Source: Scylla paramamosain
Lineage: Eukaryota > Arthropoda > Malacostraca > Decapoda > Portunidae
Direction: 5' to 3'
Assembly: GCF_035594125.1 (NCBI RefSeq)
Contig: NW_026973702.1
Span: 92,501-156,500 of the forward strand
DNA: 64,000 nt
Shown: positions 58,781 through 64,000 of the stretch, piece after piece
Numbering within the stretch: position 1 is the stretch's first letter
How the letters are laid out: every line of letters begins with the position of its first letter
Notes under the pieces: model-generated
What the model was told of the DNA's origin: nothing
Database searches by the model: none
The model's input: only the letters and a program-made list of their open reading frames with translations
Translations under genes and position numbers: made by a program

Positions 58781-59340
58781 GAGCGTCCATTAGGTCCCCT
58801 CAGGTACAGATAATTACAGGTTTTGCTTACACTTCTTTCTTCCATCTCCGTTTCTCTATCTGTATTTTAATTAAGTTTTGTAATATCATCTCGTAAGGAA
58901 AGTTTGTATTTTACTTCATGAGCATAAAAACTACTTCTTATTTCACTTAATTTCTTATTGATGAGAATTTTAATTGTTGTTTTATCATTATAGATAGGAA
59001 CATTAATTTACAGGAGGAAAAGAAGGAGGAAGAGGGCTAATGAGAAGATGAGAAAAGGAAGAAAGGGCAATGAGGAAGAGAGGATATTTGGGATGTGAGA
59101 GCGAAAATGGTAGAAGAGAGAAGCGAGAAAAACTGATGAGAAGGGAAGTGATGGAAGGAGAAGATGTGATTGGGAAGAGGGAAAGGAGGGGTAAAGGGGG
59201 AGAGGGGAGTCGGGAGGGAGAAAGCCTTATGAGGGAGGTGAGGGGAAGTGGAAGGAAGGAAATGTGAGAGAGAGATTGAGGGAGAGAGAGGAAGAGAAAG
59301 AAGAGAAGGAAGTGGAGTTGCGTGGAGTCATTTCCTTCAC
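58781..59340. other. AT-rich then purine-rich non-coding region
   Basis: 58800-59000 is AT-rich. 59000-59330 is a G/A-rich tract (GGAAG, GAGAG mixtures) with no gene. ORFs here are compositional. Confidence 0.6.
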
Positions 59341-59342
59341 TT

Positions 59343-59344
<2 letters not shown>

Positions 59345-59374
<30 letters not shown>
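59345..59374. repeat. (AC)n microsatellite
   Basis: Uninterrupted AC dinucleotides within a purine-rich context. Confidence 0.9.
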
Positions 59375-59379
<5 letters not shown>

Positions 59380-59548
59380 GGGAAAGTCCTCATGTTTTAA
59401 TTACTTCTTCCCTCATTACTGTTATCGAGGAGGTGAGAAGGGAAGGAAGAGGGGACAGTAGAGAAAGGGGAGGAAAAGAGGGGAAGGGAGGGGAGATAGC
59501 AAAAGGGAGAGGGAAGGAAGAAGGGTGAGTGTTAAGGTTTAGTGGTGA

Positions 59549-59593
<45 letters not shown>

Positions 59594-59633
59594 GAGGAGG
59601 AGGAGGAGGAGGAGGAGGAGGAGGAGGAGGAGG
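59549..59633. repeat. Compound (AGT)n(GGA)n microsatellite
   Basis: About 14 AGT units pass directly into about 14 GGA units. Confidence 0.92.
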
Positions 59634-59679
59634 ATCATTTCAACATCAGGTTTCATCTCATTTCACCTTGTCTATATCC

Positions 59680-59945
59680 TCCTCCTCCTCCTCCTCCTCC
59701 TCCTGCTCCTGCTCCTCCTCCTCCACCTCTTCCTCATCTTCCTTCTCTTCAGTGTCAGCGCGAGTCTTTTTACATTCCACCTAACCACCAATCCTCCTCC
59801 TCCTCCTCCTCCTCCTCGCAGGATCTCTGTACAAACGTCAGCAGTCTAGATAATATGCAAACTTCCCTGACTCCAATTTGTCTTAACTTTGTCCATTTGT
59901 CCGTCAGTTTCCTGCGGCTGCCTCCTCCTCCTCCTCCTCCTCCTC

Positions 59946-60010
<65 letters not shown>

Positions 60011-60068
60011 GCCACTCAATTTCTTGCTTCTACCTACCGACCGCATGGGAGGGTGAAAGAGAGGGTTG

Positions 60069-60118
<50 letters not shown>

Positions 60119-60120
60119 TC
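59680..60120. repeat. (CCT)n and (CT)n microsatellite cluster
   Basis: CCT blocks at 59680-59730, 59790-59818 and 59922-59951, the last running into CT (59950-60005), with a further CT block at 60073-60117. Confidence 0.9.
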
Positions 60121-60179
60121 CACCACCTGTATCTCCCTCCCTTCCCTCCTTCCCATCAATCTTCATTCCATCTCTCCTC

Positions 60180-60745
60180 TCTCCTCTCTCCTCCTCCTCC
60201 ATCCCTTCCTCCTCCTCCTCCTCCTCCTCCTCCTCCTCCTCCTCCTATCATTCTCCTTGTTCTTCTTTTCAGAGCAATAAGGAGTAGTTTCCCTTTTCCC
60301 TTCTTTTCCCCTTCTTCCCTTTGCTTAGTAACTTAAGGAGGGATGAGTTGAGGGAACAGGATGCCAAAAATTAAGGGGAATTTAAAGGGAATTAAGGAGT
60401 GAGGGGAAAATTGTTCGAAATATGTAAATGGAAAGGAGTGAGGGGAATGAGAGGAGAGTGAGAGGGGAGTGAGGGGAGGTAGTAGAGGTTTGGAATAGAC
60501 AAACACAGAGCCGCCCACACCACAAATGTCATGGGAGAGGGGAGTGAGAGGGGAAGAGAGAGGGGAAGAGAGAGGGGAAAGGGGAAGGAGAGGGGAATGA
60601 CCAGGAGATATATAACTCCATAGTGCTGTTCCCCTCTCCCCTCTCCCCTCTCCCTCCTGCTCCCGTCTTTTCCTCCTCTCTTCTTTCTTCTCCCTTTGCT
60701 CTTCCCCTCACCCAAATCTTTCCCCTCGCCTTCACCTCTTCGTGT
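60180..60745. other. CCT repeat followed by purine/pyrimidine-rich non-coding DNA
   Basis: CCT repeat at 60207-60247, then AGGGG-rich degenerate sequence, with a mirrored CCCCTCT-rich block at 60630-60730. No gene seen. Confidence 0.55.
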
Positions 60746-60746
60746 G

Positions 60747-61976
60747 TAATAATAATAATAATAATAATAAACGGTTTATTCTTTAGGCAGTCAACAAACT
60801 GAAAATGTACATTGGGGGTGGGGAAATACTTGACATTAATCCTAAAGGTAAGTCAAATCTAGAAGAGACTATTGATTGATGGCTCGCACCATGGTGGGAA
60901 TCGCACTGAGTCTGTACCGGTCCGTACGTGGCGCCTTTAGGGGCGTTATCTTATTGTGGTGTCTGGTGGCACGGGTAGGGCGAGGCGCGTCAGGCGGCAG
61001 CATGTTTCTGAGACGTGGATGATTCAGAAGTCCCCTTCCAAACTTCTCTAGAGCCTCACTGTACCTGGTGGATAGTCTGAACAGCTTCAGGGTGTTCAGG
61101 GCTTCTTCATAGGTGGTGTATGCAGGGCCAAGGATGACCCTGCACGCCCTTTTCTGCACACTCTCCAACTGTAGCTGTTGAGTTTGTGTGAGGGAGGAGG
61201 ACCACGCTGGGGAGGCGTACATGAGTTTGGGGAGGATGAAAGTAAGATACACCCCCCTTAACTCATCTGTCGGCGTCCCCAGCGACCTGAGTCTGCGCAG
61301 CATGTACAGCCTGTAGGTAGCTGATCTTATGGTGCTGGCGACATGCTGCTTCCAGGTCAGCTGGTCGTCCACCGTGACTCCGAGGAGCTTGGCACATCGG
61401 ACCACCTGGAGGGGGTGAGGGCCCACTGAGAGCTGGGAAGGGGGCACTGGTACAGAGGAAGTACAGAAATGCATCACCACAGTTTTGTTGTGGTTGATGG
61501 TCATCCTGCTCTCCTCCGTCCACGTCTGCAGCCGCTCCAGGATCGCTTGCAGTGGCGAGTAGTCTGGGTTCTTGGTGGAAACTGGGACGCCCACGGTGCA
61601 GTCGTCCACATACTTCCAGCGATGGGGGGTGTCAGTGAGGGCGTCGTTAATGAGGAGGAGGAAGCATAGAGGACCCATCTTGGTCCCCTGGGGGACCCCA
61701 CAAGTCAGCTGTTGGAAAGTAGAGACAGAGCCCTGATAGCGAACGGCCTGACGCCTCCCTGTGAGGAAGTCGGCTAGCCACGCTATCAGGTTAGGAGGGA
61801 GACCCAGACTCACTGCCTTGCTGATGACAACAGTGTGATCAACAAGATCAAAAGCCTTTTTGAAGTCCACAAAAGCAACAGCTAGAAAGGTGTTTCGCTT
61901 GTCCAGGTGGCTGTGGATGAATTCAAGGAAGCTGGTCAGGTAATGGGAGGTGGAGGTGGCTTTAATATTTCCAAAC

Positions 61977-61980
<4 letters not shown>
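60747..61980 (-). mobile_element. 5'-truncated LINE with open reverse transcriptase frame (LINE-E)
   Basis: The minus-strand frame is open from the (AC)n block to TAG near 60869. It encodes RT motifs: VDFKKAFDLVDHTVV (first catalytic Asp), CGVPQGTKMGPLCFLLLIND, then KYVDDCTVG (catalytic YVDD), followed by the thumb and the C-terminal region with LTWKQHVAS and ILPKLMYASPAWSSS blocks. After the stop comes a short 3'UTR and a (TTA)n tail (60747-60770 on the plus strand), typical of many LINEs that end in short repeats. The 5' end is lost at a (CA)n microsatellite. About 370 codons without a stop suggests a recent insertion. Clade placement (CR1/Rex/Jockey-like) is only a guess. Confidence 0.88.

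Positions 61981-62049
<69 letters not shown>
61979..62049. repeat. (GT)n microsatellite at the LINE 5' truncation point
   Basis: About 34 GT units directly adjoin the first LINE codons (minus strand QFGNIKATSTSHYL). Confidence 0.93.
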
Positions 62050-62050
<1 letters not shown>

Positions 62051-62268
62051 TGAACCAAACACCTACACGTCTTAATTTTTTTCCCATCCCAGTAACTAAT
62101 AAATGCATCTGACCTTTCCCCACATTTTTCCCCTCATCTCCTCCCCTCACCCCATCACCAAGCTTTTTCCTCTTTCTCATTATTAAGAGATGCCAACAAT
62201 ACCGTCAAAATTCCCCCACTTCCTCCCCCCCACTTACCATCATTCCTCTTTCCCTCTTTCATCTTCCT

Positions 62269-62325
<57 letters not shown>

Positions 62326-62845
62326 CTCTCCCCTCGCCAGCATTGTCCCGGGGAGCTTGAGACACTCCAGGCGTTAAGGAGAGAGAACAGGTGAGTTATG
62401 AGTGAGGGGAGAGGTGAGGGGAGAGGGAGAGGGGAGACAGAGGGGAATAGGTAAGAAGGACGACAGGGAGAGAGAGAGGAAGGAAAGGATAAGAGGCAAT
62501 AAAGAGATGATTATGATGATGGCAAAACCAGGTGAGAAAATAAGGGGAAAGTGAGGGGAATTGAGAGTATGAGGGGGAAATATGAAAGTGAATTGAAGGT
62601 GATGGAAAAATAAAGTTAAAATAAAAGGAAACAAGGAAAAAAGAGGGAAATTTAACAAAGAAAGGGGAAAAGGAGAAATGTAAAAAAAAGTTACAGAAAA
62701 GATGGTGAGAAGGAAAGTGAGGGGAAAAAAGAAGATGGGCGAGGAAAAATGAGAGGGGGAAAAAGATGAGAGGACAAATGAGAGGGGAAACTGAGAGGAA
62801 AATTATGATATGTAGTAATAAACGTGGAGGGAAAGTTTTATATAT

Positions 62846-62848
<3 letters not shown>
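62050..62848. other. Non-coding with (CT)n at 62273-62325 and AGGGGA-rich tract
   Basis: Contains a CT microsatellite (62273-62325) and a long stretch of GAGGGGA/GGGAAA-like degenerate purine sequence (62390-62820). Open frames here are compositional. Confidence 0.6.

Positions 62849-62938
<90 letters not shown>
62849..62938. repeat. (CT)n microsatellite
   Basis: About 45 uninterrupted CT units. Confidence 0.95.
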
Positions 62939-62941
<3 letters not shown>

Positions 62942-63143
62942 GGGTAAGTAGAAAACTGCTCCTTCCCTCACTTTTACCTCCATCTTTCTCGACTAAATCC
63001 CTCCTGATTCCCTCCTTTCCTCCTTCCCTCTTCCTAACTCTTTCTCAGCACCTCCTCATCCCTCCCTTCCTCCTCTTCCTCCCTCTCTTCCTCTCCTTCT
63101 CTACCTGCCTCTTCTCCCTCTCTTCACGATTACTACTATAATC

Positions 63144-63150
<7 letters not shown>

Positions 63151-63225
<75 letters not shown>

Positions 63226-63301
63226 GAAGAAAAGGAATGAAAAGAGCAAAAAAGTAAACAAAGGAACAGAAATTAAAGAAACGAAGAAATACAAAGGAAA
63301 A

Positions 63302-63373
<72 letters not shown>
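63151..63373. repeat. Facing (CT)n and (AG)n microsatellites
   Basis: (CT)n at 63151-63222 and (AG)n at 63306-63373 are complementary blocks about 83 bp apart, so a single strand could fold into a long hairpin. Confidence 0.92.
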
Positions 63374-63377
<4 letters not shown>

Positions 63378-63475
63378 ATGTGCGAAGAATATAATTAGTC
63401 ACGAACCTTCTTAAATTACAGACTTGTAGAATAATAAGAATCAAATGAAATTCGAGATAAGAATAATGATGCGAG

Positions 63476-63703
63476 GAGGAGGAGGAGGAGGAGGAGGAGG
63501 AGGAGGAGGAGGAGGAGGAGGAGGAGGAAGTAGGCAGGGAGGGAGGGGAGGAAGAACAGGTCATTCGTGAGGGAGGAAAATAAGAAAAAAGAAAAGTGGA
63601 AATGAATTAAAGAAGAAGAAGAAGAAGAAGAAGAAGAAGAAGAAGAAGAAGAAGAAGAAGAAGAAGAAGAAGAAGAAGAAGAAGAAATAACTAGAACAAC
63701 AAT

Positions 63704-63750
<47 letters not shown>

Positions 63751-64000
63751 ACAAATAAACAAACAAAAAACAAACAAACAAACAAACACAAAAAAGACAA
63801 AGAATAAAACAAAAGCCAAAAAAAGAAAGAAATGGAAAAAACACTAAAAGAAAAGAAAAAAACGAAAAAAAAGAAAAAAAATGAAGAACAGAAGAAGAAG
63901 TAGAGGAAGAAGAAGAAGAAGAAGAAGAAGAAGAAGAAGAAGAAGAAGAAGAAGAAGAAGAAGAAAAAAAAAGAAAGAAGACCAACAAAAAGAAAAAAAA
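63476..64000. repeat. Trinucleotide microsatellite cluster (GGA, GAA, AAC, AAAC, GAA)
   Basis: (GGA)n 63476-63529, (GAA)n 63612-63687, (CAA)n 63694-63750, AAAC-type repeats 63750-63790, and (GAA)n 63895-63965, running to the end of the window. Confidence 0.93.

Overview
The window is nuclear DNA of an arthropod, most likely a decapod crustacean and perhaps a brachyuran crab. This rests on the extreme density of long AG/CT, AC/GT, AT and trinucleotide microsatellites, on CR1-like and other non-LTR retroposon fragments of crustacean type, and on split genes with GT-AG introns. No bacterial, organellar or rRNA sequence is visible. Most long open frames are translated simple repeats and are not annotated as genes.

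Layout. 1-5.3 kb: microsatellites, a pyrimidine tract, an 11-unit GGT/AGT minisatellite, an (AT)n block flanked by LINE 3' pieces, and a 1.7 kb purine tract. 5.5-6.4 kb: a LINE 3' fragment. 7.3-8.4 kb: two exons of a Ran-binding-domain (RanBP1-like) gene that lacks the second half of the domain. 8.5-12 kb: a CR1-like LINE 3' end and fragments of a second LINE family. 12.5 kb: a near-perfect 223 bp foldback. 14-38 kb: largely intergenic, with microsatellites, minisatellites, dispersed TIR elements and LINE scraps. 37.5-38.6 kb: a 726 bp PIF/Harbinger-like element with TAA target duplications and a transposase N-terminal remnant, next to a second element carrying an array of CAAAATTTTG palindromes. 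38.9-42.5 kb: AT-rich and without a recognised gene.

The one clearly intact host gene is lin-54, on the minus strand (42716-51356, 14 coding exons, 830 codons). It encodes the CXC-domain DNA-binding subunit of the DREAM/MuvB cell-cycle repressor. All its introns are phase-compatible and both CXC domains are complete.

Upstream of lin-54 is a nested insertion. A 3498 bp P-element-like transposon (52105-55602; 27 bp perfect terminal inverted repeats; 8 bp duplication ATGAAAAT) sits inside an older minus-strand LINE whose 3' part (51758-52104) and middle/5' parts (55611-56590) lie on either side. The transposon encodes a THAP-domain transposase with a 132 bp intron and visible candidate D, D and E residues. 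Its frame is broken twice.

57.6-58.6 kb has a tRNA-like SINE followed by a 207-codon unrecognised gene with a tryptophan-rich segment and a Ser/Asp/Pro hexapeptide repeat. 60.7-62.0 kb has a 5'-truncated LINE with a long open reverse transcriptase frame. The last 4 kb are again simple repeats.
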